Part shown: piece by piece, positions 26,768 through 36,283 of the stretch
Numbering within the stretch: the first letter of the stretch is position 1
Layout of the letters: every line of letters starts with the position of its first letter
From: Acidobacteriaceae bacterium
Lineage (GTDB): Bacteria; Acidobacteriota; Terriglobia; Bryobacterales; Bryobacteraceae
Direction of reading: 5' to 3'
DNA length: 64,000 bases
Assembly: GCA_019233755.1 (NCBI GenBank)
Contig: JAFAMD010000016.1
Span: forward strand, 62,001 to 126,000
Position numbers and translations under genes: made by a program
The notes under the pieces: generated by a model
Seen by the model: the letters and a program-made list of their open reading frames with translations, nothing else
Databases searched by the model: none
Told to the model about the DNA's origin: nothing

Positions 26768-29218
26768 ATGCACTCGTTTTTTCAGGACCTCAAGTACGCC
26801 GTCCGTACCCTGCTGAAGCGCCCTTTGTTTACCAGTGTCGCTCTCACATCGCTGGCCCTTGGAATCGCCGTAAACGCCACGGTGTTCTCCTGGGTGGACC
26901 GAATTTTGCTGAGGCCCCTGCCCGGCGTTATAAACGCCGGCGAAATTGTAGCCCTCAAGACAGTTGCTCCCAATGGCGACCTGCTCGATTCCTCGTACCT
27001 TGACTTCAAGGACTTCCAGAAACAGGCGACAACTCTCTCCGCCGTCATTGCTTTTAAACAGCGGCCCTTGTACCTGGGCGATGTCGCGACCGGCGAGCGG
27101 GTCTGGTCCGAGATGGTCAGCGGCAATTTCTTCGACGTTTTGGGTGTAAGGCCCATTCGCGGACGAACTTTCTCCGCAGAAGAGCAGAACAGCCGGCCGG
27201 GCTCGCCCGCGACCGCTGTCCTTAGCGAAACGCTGTGGCGGGGGTATTTCCGCTCCGATCCCGATATTCTCGGCCGAAAGATCGAACTCAACCGGCACCC
27301 GTTCACCGTTATCGGAATCGTGCCGTCCGCCTTTCAGGGCACGGTGAACGGTCTGCGATTCGATCTCTGGGTCCCGCTGACGATGGTCTCGGAGCTCACC
27401 GGTTCCTTTTATTGGCCGGATGACCGCAACGCCCGGCCGCTTGACCTGATGGCCCGGCTGAAACCGAATACAAGTCTGAAGCAGGCCCAGGCAGAGGTAC
27501 AGACCATCGCAAGCCGGCTGGCACTCGAGTATCCGGATACAAACCGCTACCTGAGCGCGGCCGTGATGCCAATTGCCGACTCACCAGCCGGCGCACAGCG
27601 AATCTTGGGCAGGCTGCTGAAGGTGCTGCTCGTGATCGCGGCTGCAGTGCTCCTGATTGTATGCGCCAACCTCGGCAACCTGCTGCTCGTGCGTGCCACG
27701 ATGCGGACGAAAGAGTTCGGCATCCGTGCCAGCCTGGGTGCGAGCCCGCGGCGCATAGCGCAACAGTTGTTTACTGAGACGCTGGTGCTTGCCGTTGGGG
27801 GGACCGCGCTCGGCCTGCTGGCATCTGCCTGGATGGTACACGCGGTCGAATTCTTTGTCCCGCCTACTGATCTGCCGCTGGCGAATCTTGCCCACGGCTT
27901 TCACGGTCTGGACCTGCTGTTCACCTGCGCGCTCGGCTTTTTGGCGGCGATCTTCTGCGGCATTGCACCGGCGCTGCAGCTTTTCCGGCATGGCATTCAG
28001 GAGGCCTTGCGGGAGGGTGGCCGGTTTTCCTCGCCGGCGGCACGCTCGCGAATCCTTCGAAGCGGGCTGGTGGTTTTCGAGCTTTCGCTGGCACTCTTCG
28101 CTCTCATCGGAAGCGGCCTCTTCATTCGCAGCTTCCAGAACGCCAGGAATGCTTACCCCGGGTTCGAGCCGGAGGGCGTGTTGCTGGCCGGAATTGATCT
28201 CTCGCAGGCCCATTTGTCGAAGCCACAGCGCGTCACCTTCTTTCAGCGTCTTCGCGACCAGCTCACGTCGCTGCCCGGGGCGCGCAGCGCCAGCTTGTCT
28301 GAACACGTGCCGTTAGGCTTCGACAACGGCGCCTGGGAGGAGATCAGAATAGAAGGGTATATTCCGAAAGCCGGCGAAAACATGAAGCTTTGGCGCGACA
28401 TTGTTTCACCCGGCTATTTCGCCACACTGAAGATACCGCTGGCGGCCGGCAGAGATTTCAATGAGCGTGATTCTTCCGCCTCGCAGCCCGTCGCCATCGT
28501 GAATGAGACGTTCGTGAAGCGATTTCTGCCCGAACCTCCCGCACTCGGACGCAAATTTCTGCTGTGGGACAGAGAGTTTACGATCATTGGCGTGGCCAGG
28601 GACATCAAGTACCAACGGCTCAACGAAGGGCCCATGCCCTACTTCTACCTCCCTTTGGCCCAAGCCTACTCATCCGATATGGGGATTGCTGTTGAAGTGC
28701 GCACGGCGTCCAGACCGGATACGTTCGCTGAGGTCCTTCGCTCCCGCATACGATCGGCGGATCCGAACGTCTTGATCAGCGTGACAATACCCTTCGCCAG
28801 CTTTATGAGCGCGTCCTATTTTGCCCAAAGGGTCGGGGCCCATCTGCTGACCGTCTTGGGCGTGATCTCGTTGCTGCTTGCGATTCTCGGGTTATACGGC
28901 GTGATGGCGTACTCCACTACCCAGCGCACCGGTGAAATCGGCATTCGCATGGCTCTTGGCGCGCAGCCGGCGCAGGTTCTGCAACTGGTTATGCGGGAAG
29001 GGATGGGGCTGTGCTTGATCGGGATCGCCCTCGGGCTCATCCCCTCCCTCGTTCTGGCCCGGCTTGCCGCGAGCGCGCTGTACGGCGTAGGAAACCACGA
29101 TGGTTGGATCTATTTTGCGGGTGCCTTGATTTTGAGCGCGGCCGCCCTGCTCGCGACCTGGCTGCCGGCTCGCCGCGCTGCGCATATTGAGCCGACAAAG
29201 GCGCTGCACTGGGAGTGA
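26768..29218 (+). CDS. ADOP: acidobacterial duplicated MacB/FtsX-type permease
   Basis: An 816-residue membrane protein with two consecutive MacB_PCD/FtsX units. The N-terminal helix contains LTSLALGIAVNATVFSWVDRILLRPLPG and is followed by a large periplasmic domain (ILGRKIELNRHPFTVIGIVP). A first FtsX block holds LLIVCANLGNLLLVRA-TMRTKEFGIRASLGASPRR. The second unit ends with LGLYGVMAYSTTQRTGEIGIRMALGAQP and LLATWLPARRAAHIEPTKALHWE. About eight transmembrane helices are expected. It has no ATPase domain of its own. The HlyD adaptor and MacB-like ATPase genes follow on the same strand, suggesting a mechanotransmission-type ABC system; the substrate is unknown. Confidence 0.93.
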   Translation: MHSFFQDLKYAVRTLLKRPLFTSVALTSLALGIAVNATVFSWVDRILLRPLPGVINAGEIVALKTVAPNGDLLDSSYLDFKDFQKQATTLSAVIAFKQRPLYLGDVATGERVWSEMVSGNFFDVLGVRPIRGRTFSAEEQNSRPGSPATAVLSETLWRGYFRSDPDILGRKIELNRHPFTVIGIVPSAFQGTVNGLRFDLWVPLTMVSELTGSFYWPDDRNARPLDLMARLKPNTSLKQAQAEVQTIASRLALEYPDTNRYLSAAVMPIADSPAGAQRILGRLLKVLLVIAAAVLLIVCANLGNLLLVRATMRTKEFGIRASLGASPRRIAQQLFTETLVLAVGGTALGLLASAWMVHAVEFFVPPTDLPLANLAHGFHGLDLLFTCALGFLAAIFCGIAPALQLFRHGIQEALREGGRFSSPAARSRILRSGLVVFELSLALFALIGSGLFIRSFQNARNAYPGFEPEGVLLAGIDLSQAHLSKPQRVTFFQRLRDQLTSLPGARSASLSEHVPLGFDNGAWEEIRIEGYIPKAGENMKLWRDIVSPGYFATLKIPLAAGRDFNERDSSASQPVAIVNETFVKRFLPEPPALGRKFLLWDREFTIIGVARDIKYQRLNEGPMPYFYLPLAQAYSSDMGIAVEVRTASRPDTFAEVLRSRIRSADPNVLISVTIPFASFMSASYFAQRVGAHLLTVLGVISLLLAILGLYGVMAYSTTQRTGEIGIRMALGAQPAQVLQLVMREGMGLCLIGIALGLIPSLVLARLAASALYGVGNHDGWIYFAGALILSAAALLATWLPARRAAHIEPTKALHWE

Positions 29219-29381
29219 GTACCTGAATCTGTCTCGTTCGGGCCGGATCCCAACGAATGCCCAGCCAAATCGTCTAGTTTCATAAGGCTACAGCGCGTGT
29301 TACAGTCGGAGAGAAAAACCCTCCGAAAACCGGAACATCTACTACCTCGTTTTCGTCTGCCAGTGGGCGGGAGATCTCTGT

Positions 29382-30806
29382 TTGAAGAAAAAGTGGAAAT
29401 TACTGCTTTTGCTCGGCCTGCTGGTGGTCATAGGGGGCGCGGTGTTTGCCAGCATTACGATCAGCGAGCGGGGTGTGGTCGTGGTGCAGACCAGCAAGGT
29501 CAGCCGCATGGACCTGGCGTCCGTGGTGACGGCTTCGGGCGAGGTGAAACCGCGTAATTACATCAACATTGGAGCCAGCACGCCCGGCCCGGCGCCGATC
29601 ACGGCCATCTACGTAAAGGAAGGCGATCACGTCAAAAAAGGCCAGACCCTGGCGAGGCTTGCCGACGTCCAGCCTTCGGCTGATCTGAAGGCGCAGCAGG
29701 CCGCGCTCAATTCGGCTCTGGCGGATTCCGCCGCGAGCGAAGCCGCCGAAAAATCGGCCGACGACAATATCGCGGTCGCGCAAGCCCAGGTAGATCACGA
29801 CCGTGCCGACCTTGAACAGAAGACAGCCGATCTGAAACGCAACCAGGAGCTCTTCAACAGTAAGCTCATCGCTACGCAGGATTTCGAACTGAAGAAGGCC
29901 GGCTATGATCTGGCGGTAGCCACGCTTCAGCAGTCGACGCGGAAGGTGCAGCAGGCACAGGCACAGAAGGCCGAGGCCGCGGCTCAACTCGCTTCGGCCC
30001 AACGCAAAGTAGCACAGGCGCAGGCCATGGTGGCACGCTCTACCGATGTACTGGCCCAATACGATGCCGCAGCACCGATTGACGGAGTCATTACCAACCT
30101 GCCGGTTCGTGCCGGCGAAACGGTCGTCCCCGGCATCCAGAATTCGGCGGCGTCAACCATCATGACCATCGCCGACATGTCCATCATCACGGCCGAGGTG
30201 AACGTCGATGAGACGGATATTGTCAGCGTCAAGCTCGATCAGCCTGCGGACGTAACCATCGACGCGATCCCGAACCGGGTCTTCAAAGGCCGGGTAATCG
30301 AAATCGGCGATACCGCGATTGTTCGTTCCACCGGACTGGCGGCTTCGCAGAGCCAGACCTCCAGCCAGGAAGCCAAAGATTTCAAAGTGAAGATCGCGCT
30401 GGATATCAGCGAAGATCTCGTGCGCCCGGGTCTCTCCTGCACCGCAAAGATCACCACCGCGACGCGTTCCCACGTGCTCTCGATTCCTATTCAGGCCCTG
30501 ACGATCCGCACGAAGGCGCAACTGGCGCCGCCCAAGTCCGGCGAGCGCGTTCAGCAGCTTGACCCCGCGGCGCAAAAGGCTGCCAATGAGGAACTGCAGG
30601 GCGTTTTCGTGGTAAGCAACGGCAAAGCCCAGTTTCGCCAGGTTCAGACCGGTATCAGCGGCGCTACCGATATCGAGGTCTCGAGCGGGCTGAAGGACGG
30701 GGACCAGATCGTCACGGGCAGCTATCAGGTCATTCGCACAATCCGCAATGACGCTAAGGTGAAAATAGACAATAAGCCGCCGGCCGTGGGGCCGATAGCC
30801 AGCTAA
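29382..30806 (+). CDS. HlyD/MacA-type periplasmic adaptor of an ABC efflux system
   Basis: A 474-residue adaptor. The start is TTG 29382 (LKKKWKLLLLLGLLVVIGGAVF), giving an N-terminal signal anchor. The lipoyl half-motifs are GASTPGPAPITAIYVKEGDHVKKGQTLARL and APIDGVITNLPVRAGETVVPG. The long alpha-helical hairpin (about residues 105-225) has heptad-like Ala/Gln-rich stretches that would contact TolC. The C-terminal beta-barrel and membrane-proximal domains follow. It lies between an ADOP permease (163 bp upstream) and a MacB-type ATPase (21 bp downstream), so it probably bridges them to an outer-membrane TolC. Confidence 0.93.
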   Translation: MKKKWKLLLLLGLLVVIGGAVFASITISERGVVVVQTSKVSRMDLASVVTASGEVKPRNYINIGASTPGPAPITAIYVKEGDHVKKGQTLARLADVQPSADLKAQQAALNSALADSAASEAAEKSADDNIAVAQAQVDHDRADLEQKTADLKRNQELFNSKLIATQDFELKKAGYDLAVATLQQSTRKVQQAQAQKAEAAAQLASAQRKVAQAQAMVARSTDVLAQYDAAAPIDGVITNLPVRAGETVVPGIQNSAASTIMTIADMSIITAEVNVDETDIVSVKLDQPADVTIDAIPNRVFKGRVIEIGDTAIVRSTGLAASQSQTSSQEAKDFKVKIALDISEDLVRPGLSCTAKITTATRSHVLSIPIQALTIRTKAQLAPPKSGERVQQLDPAAQKAANEELQGVFVVSNGKAQFRQVQTGISGATDIEVSSGLKDGDQIVTGSYQVIRTIRNDAKVKIDNKPPAVGPIAS

Positions 30807-30827
30807 ATTGTCCTGCCTGGAAACATA

Positions 30828-31601
30828 ATGCCAGCCTTGGAAGCCGTTCAGGAACTCAGCCCGAAAGAACTCGAAGAACGCGGTGAGCGGTTGCGGAACG
30901 ACGGTATTGTCATTCGCACCTACGATCTTTGGAAAACCTACATTATGGGCGACCAGGAGATTCACGCTGTATCCGGTGTCGATATCGAAATCCGGCGCGG
31001 CGAGTACGTCGCGATTATGGGTCCGTCCGGCTCCGGCAAATCGACCCTGATGAACCTCATCGGCTGCCTCGACACGCCCACCAAGGGCTTGTATTATCTC
31101 AACGGCAAGCTCGCCAGCGACATGGAAGATGACGAACTGGCGCGCATCCGGAACAAGGAAATAGGCTTCGTTTTCCAGACCTTCAATCTGCTGGCCCGGG
31201 CAAGTGCGCTACATAACGTTGAACTACCTTTGATCTACGCCGGCGTCCCCTCTCAGGAGCGGGCTGAACGAGCCCGCACAGCACTCCGCTCGGTCGATCT
31301 CGAACCGCGGATGCACCACAAACCGAATGAACTCTCCGGCGGCCAGCGGCAACGTGTGGCCATTGCACGGGCACTGGTAAACCGGCCCTCCATTCTGCTG
31401 GCAGATGAACCAACTGGTGCCCTCGACACCGCGACAGGCAAAGAGATCATGGCTCTGTTTGAGCGCCTACACAGCGATGGCAATACTATCGTGTTGGTTA
31501 CGCATGAGCCGGATATCGCTCTGTACGCACATCGTGTCATTCACATCCGCGACGGCAAGGTCGAACTGGATGAGGAGACGCCGCGCCCCGAGCGAAAGTA
31601 G
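30828..31601 (+). CDS. ABC transporter ATP-binding protein (MacB/LolD type)
   Basis: A 257-residue stand-alone ATPase. Walker A is GPSGSGKS (65-72), the Q-loop is VFQTFNLL, the signature motif is LSGGQ (169-173), Walker B is LLADEP (190-195), and the switch His is in LVTHEPD. The motif pattern and length match the nucleotide-binding domains that power MacB, LolCDE and FtsEX-like permeases. A 28-residue N-terminal extension ([18 protein letters not shown]) is acidic and helical. It is the third gene in the ADOP-HlyD-ATPase set. No canonical MacB permease follows, so the ADOP is the likely partner (inference). Confidence 0.95.
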   Translation: MPALEAVQELSPKELEERGERLRNDGIVIRTYDLWKTYIMGDQEIHAVSGVDIEIRRGEYVAIMGPSGSGKSTLMNLIGCLDTPTKGLYYLNGKLASDMEDDELARIRNKEIGFVFQTFNLLARASALHNVELPLIYAGVPSQERAERARTALRSVDLEPRMHHKPNELSGGQRQRVAIARALVNRPSILLADEPTGALDTATGKEIMALFERLHSDGNTIVLVTHEPDIALYAHRVIHIRDGKVELDEETPRPERK

Positions 31602-31706
31602 CAAAATTCACATCGTCGCAGGCCGAAATTCATATTTCTTATCTCGAAATTGCATCGCATTAGGGAATGTGATGGTATCTTAAACCTGAGATTCCTATTA
31701 ATCGTG

Positions 31707-31732
31707 ATGAACTTCAAATCTTGGAAGTTCAT
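31707..31732. repeat. Inverted repeat in the response-regulator leader (copy A)
   Basis: ATGAACTTC and GAAGTTCAT form perfect 9-bp arms around an 8-base centre, 47-73 bp before the start codon at 31780. It is either an operator or an RNA hairpin. A second hairpin lies 14 bases downstream. Confidence 0.6.
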
Positions 31733-31746
31733 TGGCTTACGCTGGC

Positions 31747-31765
31747 AATCCACGTGGGGTGGATT
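31747..31765. repeat. Inverted repeat in the response-regulator leader (copy B)
   Basis: AATCCAC and GTGGATT form perfect 7-bp arms around a 5-base loop, ending 14 bp before the ATG at 31780. Together with the hairpin at 31707-31732 it gives the leader two stacked stem-loops. One near the ribosome site could restrict translation (inference). Confidence 0.55.
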
Positions 31766-31779
31766 ACCTTCCAATTTCG

Positions 31780-32250
31780 ATGATGTCACCAGCTTCAGAG
31801 GCCGATACAACAGTCAGCCAGGCCGCGCAGTTCCGCATTCTAATGGCGGAAGACAATGCTATTAATCAGCGCGTCGGCAAACTCATCTTGCAGCGCGCCG
31901 GCTTCGAAATTGATCTTGTCAGCGACGGAAGCGAAGCAGTCGAGGCGCACCGCACCAACCCTTACGATCTGATCCTGATGGACTGCCAGATGCCAACGAT
32001 GGACGGGTTCGAAGCAAGCCGCCTGATCCGCGATCTGGAGCAAAAGCAGCCCGTCATTGTTGCGGTTACAGCAAACGCGCTCGTGGGTGAGCGCGAGCGC
32101 TGTTTGAATGCCGGAATGGACGACTACCTCTCGAAGCCCTTTCAGGCGGAGCAACTGGTTGCGGTTGTCAAGAGATGGCTCGGTTTCCGGCGCGATAATG
32201 ACGGCTTACGGACGCCAGAAGAGCAACAGTCCGAACAAAAGCAGCCATAA
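31780..32250 (+). CDS. Single-domain response regulator (receiver domain)
   Basis: A 156-residue CheY/REC-type protein. Acidic pocket residues Glu24-Asp25 are in LMAEDNAINQ, the phospho-acceptor Asp68 is in LILMDCQMPTMDGFEA, Thr97 is in VAVTANAL, and Lys119 is in YLSKPF. The domain pattern matches receivers of hybrid-kinase phosphorelays rather than DNA-binding regulators, and there is no output domain. ATG 31780 is preferred over the earlier TTG 31732, because the latter lies inside a leader hairpin. The last 45 bases overlap the 3' end of the convergent oxidase gene, encoding a Gln/Glu-rich tail. No kinase is adjacent. Confidence 0.9.
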   Translation: MMSPASEADTTVSQAAQFRILMAEDNAINQRVGKLILQRAGFEIDLVSDGSEAVEAHRTNPYDLILMDCQMPTMDGFEASRLIRDLEQKQPVIVAVTANALVGERERCLNAGMDDYLSKPFQAEQLVAVVKRWLGFRRDNDGLRTPEEQQSEQKQP

Positions 32251-32799
32251 GAAATCGAGGTAGTGCCAAAAGGCCCCCACTCCCTTTGCGACGGCTTTCG
32301 TCTTCATCTGGTACTTTGGGCCGCCCGCCGGCTCGCGCGTACGAATCAGCAGATAGGCCAACCCGGCGAGCCCCAGCAGAATATGCAAACCATGCAGCCC
32401 GGTGAACAGGAAGATAAACCACGAGTGCGGATTGTATGCCAGCACAACCCCGGAGCGCAGGATCTGTATCCACGCCGCGATCTGCCCCAACAGGAAAAGC
32501 ACCCCAAGGCCGGTCGTCCAGGTCGCCAGGCGAAAGAACCCGGCCTGATCGTTGCGCGCTAGTCTGCGACGCGCGGTTTCGAAGGTCACGCTGCTGGCGA
32601 ACAGCAGAGTTGTCGTACCCCACAGGACCGCGGGAACGTGAATATGCCCCCAAAACCGGTTGTATTCCGAGCGGACGACAAACACGGCGATCATCGCGCC
32701 AAACGTCATCGTGACTGTTGCCAGAACAACGATGACGGTAATCAATGAGAGGGAGTTCAGGTCGCGTTCTTGGGCGACCGTGTCAGTTGCCGAATGCAC
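32206..32799 (-). CDS. Cytochrome c oxidase subunit III-like protein (heme-copper oxidase)
   Basis: A 197-residue integral membrane protein of the CtaE/CyoC family with five predicted helices. Family features are SEYNRFWGHIHVPAVLWGTTTLLFASSVTFETARR, the helix FLFTGLHGLHILLGL with its His residues, and the C-terminal GAFWHYLDFLWLLLFGLLLF. It would stabilise subunit I of a terminal oxidase. Subunits I, II and IV are not adjacent, so the gene is an orphan in this window. Its 3' end overlaps the response-regulator gene by 45 bases; its start is divergent from the gene at 32875. Confidence 0.9.
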   Translation of the reverse strand: MHSATDTVAQERDLNSLSLITVIVVLATVTMTFGAMIAVFVVRSEYNRFWGHIHVPAVLWGTTTLLFASSVTFETARRRLARNDQAGFFRLATWTTGLGVLFLLGQIAAWIQILRSGVVLAYNPHSWFIFLFTGLHGLHILLGLAGLAYLLIRTREPAGGPKYQMKTKAVAKGVGAFWHYLDFLWLLLFGLLLFWRP

Positions 32800-32874
32800 T
32801 TCAGTTACTATGATGCCTCTCCGGCCTGCTGCCGTATCCCATCGAACGCGGTTTCTGCTGTAGATTAAGGAGAT

Positions 32875-34296
32875 ATGCGCGCGCTCGCTTCTCGTGCGGT
32901 TCTGTATTTTATCGTTCTTTCATGCGGCATTTCGGCGTTTTCGAAGGCCGGCCCAGCCACCGACAGCCGGTTGCACGGCGGCTTCCGCAACGCAACGCAG
33001 GCGGGCTGGATTTTCGTACATCTCGAAGGCACTCCCTCCGCTATCGGTTTTCAGCACGGTTACCTTTTGACGCCTGAGATCGAAGACGCTAAGGCTGCCA
33101 TCGAGTTGAGCCTTACGCATGAGGTAAAGCACAACTGGGCAGACCTGCGCGTGGCCGCCGAGAAGGTGCTTTGGCCCGGCGTGCCGCAGGAATACCGGGA
33201 AGAGTTGCAAGGGATCGCAGACGGCCTCAAAGCACGTGGCTCGAAGCTGGACGTCACGGATTTGCTCGTCATGAACGCCTCCCTCGAGCTGCCGTACTAC
33301 TATGACGCGCTGGAGCGGCGTCAGGGCAAGCCGGGCGATGTCAAAATCGGCGAACACTGCAGCGCCTTTGTCGCCACGGGCAGCTATACCAAAGACGGAC
33401 GAATTGTCATCGGCCACAACATCTGGACAGATTATGTGACCGGAAGCCGCTGGAATATGGTGTTCGACATCGTGCCCGCTTCCGGGCGCCGCTTTCTCAT
33501 GGACGGTGTACCCGGACTGATCCACAGTGGGGATGATTTCGGCATGAACGATGCTGGCATTTTGATCACCGAGACAACTATTTCCAATTTCCACGGATTC
33601 AAGGAGCAAGCCACTCCGGAATTTGTCCGCGCGCGGAAGGCGATGCAATATGCGGAGTCGATAGACGATTTCGCACGCATCATGGAGCAAGGCAATAACG
33701 GCGGCTATGCGAATTCGTGGCTGGTGGGCGATCGCAAAACGAACGAGATTGCGCGCCTGGAACTGGGGTTGAAGTTCGTCACTCTGGAGCGTACCAGCGA
33801 CGGCTATTTCGTCGGTTCGAACTTTCCCGTCAATCCGCAGCTGCGGGCTGCTGAGACAGATTATCCGAATGATCCGAATTTCGGAGATGAAACCCGGCAC
33901 CGCCGCTGGGAACAACTGATGGCGGAGAACAAGGGCCGCATCGATGTGGAAGCGGGGAAGAAATTCGAGACGGATCACTACGATGTGGTTACCAAGGAGT
34001 TCGATCCAAGCGAACGGACGCTGTGCGGGCACATCGACCGTTCGAGCCGTGGGATGAAAGGCTGGCAGGATCCATACGCACCGGCAGGCACAACGCAGGC
34101 AAAAGTGACCGACAGTGCGATGGCGGAAAAGATGTCTTTTGCGGCCGGAATGGGCCATCCCTGCGGACTGGAATTTCACGCCAAGCAACATCTCGCTGCG
34201 CATCCGGCATTTGCGTGGCAAGCGAGCGAACTCCAGGATCTCAAAGCCAACTCATGGATCGTTGTCGCGGCGCAATCAGGGCCGGAAAGCAAGTGA
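32875..34296 (+). CDS. Secreted Ntn-hydrolase, phospholipase B / C45-peptidase-like
   Basis: A 473-residue protein with an N-terminal signal peptide (ALASRAVLYFIVLSCGISAFSKA). GEHCSAFVATGSYTKDGRIVIGHNIW places Cys162 as the likely N-terminal-nucleophile residue, as in the C45 acyltransferase/amidase and phospholipase B-like (PLBD) families. These enzymes mature by self-cleavage just before that Cys and hydrolyse amide or ester bonds of acylated substrates. AAGGAG precedes ATG 32875. It is followed 125 bp later by ACP and adenylation genes, suggesting acyl or aminoacyl chemistry at the cell surface. The exact substrate is not determinable. Confidence 0.75.
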   Translation: MRALASRAVLYFIVLSCGISAFSKAGPATDSRLHGGFRNATQAGWIFVHLEGTPSAIGFQHGYLLTPEIEDAKAAIELSLTHEVKHNWADLRVAAEKVLWPGVPQEYREELQGIADGLKARGSKLDVTDLLVMNASLELPYYYDALERRQGKPGDVKIGEHCSAFVATGSYTKDGRIVIGHNIWTDYVTGSRWNMVFDIVPASGRRFLMDGVPGLIHSGDDFGMNDAGILITETTISNFHGFKEQATPEFVRARKAMQYAESIDDFARIMEQGNNGGYANSWLVGDRKTNEIARLELGLKFVTLERTSDGYFVGSNFPVNPQLRAAETDYPNDPNFGDETRHRRWEQLMAENKGRIDVEAGKKFETDHYDVVTKEFDPSERTLCGHIDRSSRGMKGWQDPYAPAGTTQAKVTDSAMAEKMSFAAGMGHPCGLEFHAKQHLAAHPAFAWQASELQDLKANSWIVVAAQSGPESK

Positions 34297-34421
34297 GAAT
34301 CGAGCGGCGCGCGCGCCACTCCGTTTCAGGCGCATTCTGCCCATAGCCATCTCGCGTGTAACTCAACGCTCCCTGGCAAAGTCCATTTTTCGCTGCAGTC
34401 TTATTGGAGAAACATACAAAG

Positions 34422-34667
34422 ATGGTAGAAACAGTTGACGTCGAAGCGGATGTGCGCAGAATCGTTTCCGGAATCAGCGGTATACCGGAGGACTCGGATG
34501 CGCAAGCGGATCTGTACCTGGATCTTGGAGTCGCATCCGTACACGCGCTGCAGCTTTTGACGGAACTGGAAGAGCACTTTGAAATCCAGATACCGGACGA
34601 CGACTTCGTGGAAGCGACATCGATTGCCAGGCTCACCCAGTTAGTCGGACGTCTCACGAAAGCCTAG
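34422..34667 (+). CDS. Acyl carrier protein
   Basis: An 81-residue carrier protein starting at ATG 34422, with GGAGA 11 bases upstream. The phosphopantetheine attachment serine is Ser39 in LDLGVASVHALQLLTELEEHF. The preceding Asp of the usual DSL is replaced by Ala. The helix pattern (I-PDDDFVEATSIARLTQLV) is normal for type II ACP/PCP proteins. The next gene, an adenylating enzyme, begins 2 bp after the stop, so this carrier is most likely loaded by it with an amino or fatty acid. It is not the housekeeping fatty-acid AcpP by context. Confidence 0.9.
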   Translation: MVETVDVEADVRRIVSGISGIPEDSDAQADLYLDLGVASVHALQLLTELEEHFEIQIPDDDFVEATSIARLTQLVGRLTKA

Positions 34668-34669
34668 CT

Positions 34670-36283
34670 GTGGTTGATCGTACGAATGGAAAATCCCTTC
34701 GCTCGGGATTCTTGCGCCATGCATCGCTGCGGCCCGATGCACCCGCTGTAGTCGTGCGTGGCGCGACGCGATCCTACGGCGAATTACAGGACACCGCAAG
34801 CCGCTGGGCAAACGCGATTCTGGGCGCATCAGCGCGACCGCCGGAACGCATGGGCGTGTTCGCTTACCGCAGCGACGTCGCGTATGCCGGGACATTGGCG
34901 GCACTGTTCGCAGGCGCAGCGTTTGTCCCGCTGAACCCAACGTTCCCGCCCGACAAAACGCGCGCGATGATTGCGCAGGCCGATCTTGACGCGATCATCA
35001 TCGACAGGAGCTGCGCGGCGCACATTACGAACGTGCTCGCGGGAATGAGTGTGCCGCTGCTGCTCACTCCCGAATTGGAATCGCCCCGTTTTGAGGCGGT
35101 GGATATTCCGGTGCTTGATGCGGCGGAACTGAAGCGCACGGCAGCCCAGGGCAACATGCCGCCGCTCACGGGCGAGGACGTCGCATACCTTCTTTTCACG
35201 TCGGGAAGCACGGGCGCACCCAAAGGAGTGCCTGTGACCAACGCGAACGCGGTCTACTTCATGGAAGTGATGTCGGAGCGTTACGGCATCACGGAGAACG
35301 ATCGCTTCTCCCAAACTTTCGATCAGACCTTCGATCTCTCGGTCTTCGATCTGTTCATGGCCTGGAGCAACGGAGCCTGCGTACACTCGATGTCGACCAT
35401 CGAGCTGCTGGCGCCGACAAAGTTCATCAACAGGAACGAGCTCACAGTCTGGTTTTCCGTGCCCTCGCTGCCGGCGCAAATGATACGGCGCAACACACTG
35501 ACACTCGCGAGCATGCCGAGCCTGCGCTGGAGCCTGTTCTGCGGCGAGCCGTTGCCGGTCCGTACCGCACAGCTCTGGCAGGCAGCGGCGCCGAACTCGA
35601 TTGTCGAGAACCAGTACGGGCCAACCGAGTTGACGATCGCATGCTTCGTGCACCGCTGGGATCCGGAGAAATCGCCCGCGATCTGCCAGAACGATGTGGT
35701 TCCGATCGGCCGTCCCTATCCGGGATTAGCCGCGCTGCTCGTCGATGAGAATCTCAAGCCGGTGCCGCACGGGGAGCCCGGTGAACTGTGCGTAACCGGC
35801 CCGCAGACGAGCCCGGGCTATTGGCGCGATCCGGTGAAGACAGTTGAGCGCTTTGTGCAACTTCCCGTGTCGGAACATGAGACGCGGCGCTTCTATCGCA
35901 CAGGCGATCGCGTTGTACGGCTCGACACCGGGGAATATATTTTTCTCGGGCGGGCCGATTATCAGATCAAAGTACTCGGACACCGTGTGGAATTGGGCGA
36001 AGTGGAAGCGGCGCTGCGCTATGACACAGTAGTCGAGCACGCGGTGGCTCTCGGCTGGCCGCTGAATCAACTCAGCGCAGAAGCAGTGATTGCCTTCGTG
36101 TCCGGCACCTCGCTCGATGAGCAGAAATTACTCGAGCGCGCAAGAGAGGTGCTGCCGCCCTACGCAGTTCCGCAAAAACTGTTTCTCGTGGACCACATGC
36201 CCTTGAACGCAAACGGCAAAGTAGACCGGCGCGCCTTGCAGCAACAGGCGGCAGACTTCAAACTGGAAGCGGTAAAGCGATAA
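34670..36283 (+). CDS. Stand-alone adenylation enzyme (AMP-dependent synthetase, DltA-like)
   Basis: A 537-residue ANL enzyme starting at GTG 34670. The core motifs are LLFTSGSTGAPKGVP (174-188), the acyl-pocket loop TFDLSVFDLF (220-229), QYGPTELT, YRTGDRV and GRADYQIKVLGHRVELGEVEAA, with the terminal catalytic lysine in NANGKVDRR. The pattern is closest to amino-acid adenylation domains of NRPS and D-alanine-carrier ligases. It would form an acyl-AMP and load the ACP encoded 2 bp upstream. The specificity residues were not compared against a code. It converges end to end with the acyltransferase gene at 36284. Confidence 0.93.
   Translation: MVDRTNGKSLRSGFLRHASLRPDAPAVVVRGATRSYGELQDTASRWANAILGASARPPERMGVFAYRSDVAYAGTLAALFAGAAFVPLNPTFPPDKTRAMIAQADLDAIIIDRSCAAHITNVLAGMSVPLLLTPELESPRFEAVDIPVLDAAELKRTAAQGNMPPLTGEDVAYLLFTSGSTGAPKGVPVTNANAVYFMEVMSERYGITENDRFSQTFDQTFDLSVFDLFMAWSNGACVHSMSTIELLAPTKFINRNELTVWFSVPSLPAQMIRRNTLTLASMPSLRWSLFCGEPLPVRTAQLWQAAAPNSIVENQYGPTELTIACFVHRWDPEKSPAICQNDVVPIGRPYPGLAALLVDENLKPVPHGEPGELCVTGPQTSPGYWRDPVKTVERFVQLPVSEHETRRFYRTGDRVVRLDTGEYIFLGRADYQIKVLGHRVELGEVEAALRYDTVVEHAVALGWPLNQLSAEAVIAFVSGTSLDEQKLLERAREVLPPYAVPQKLFLVDHMPLNANGKVDRRALQQQAADFKLEAVKR

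Noticed and set aside
32920-34221. A 433-codon open frame on the minus strand opposite the phospholipase B-like gene
   Set aside because: It mirrors a well-supported plus-strand gene with signal peptide, ribosome site and nucleophile motif; long antisense frames are common at this GC content and its translation resembles no family.
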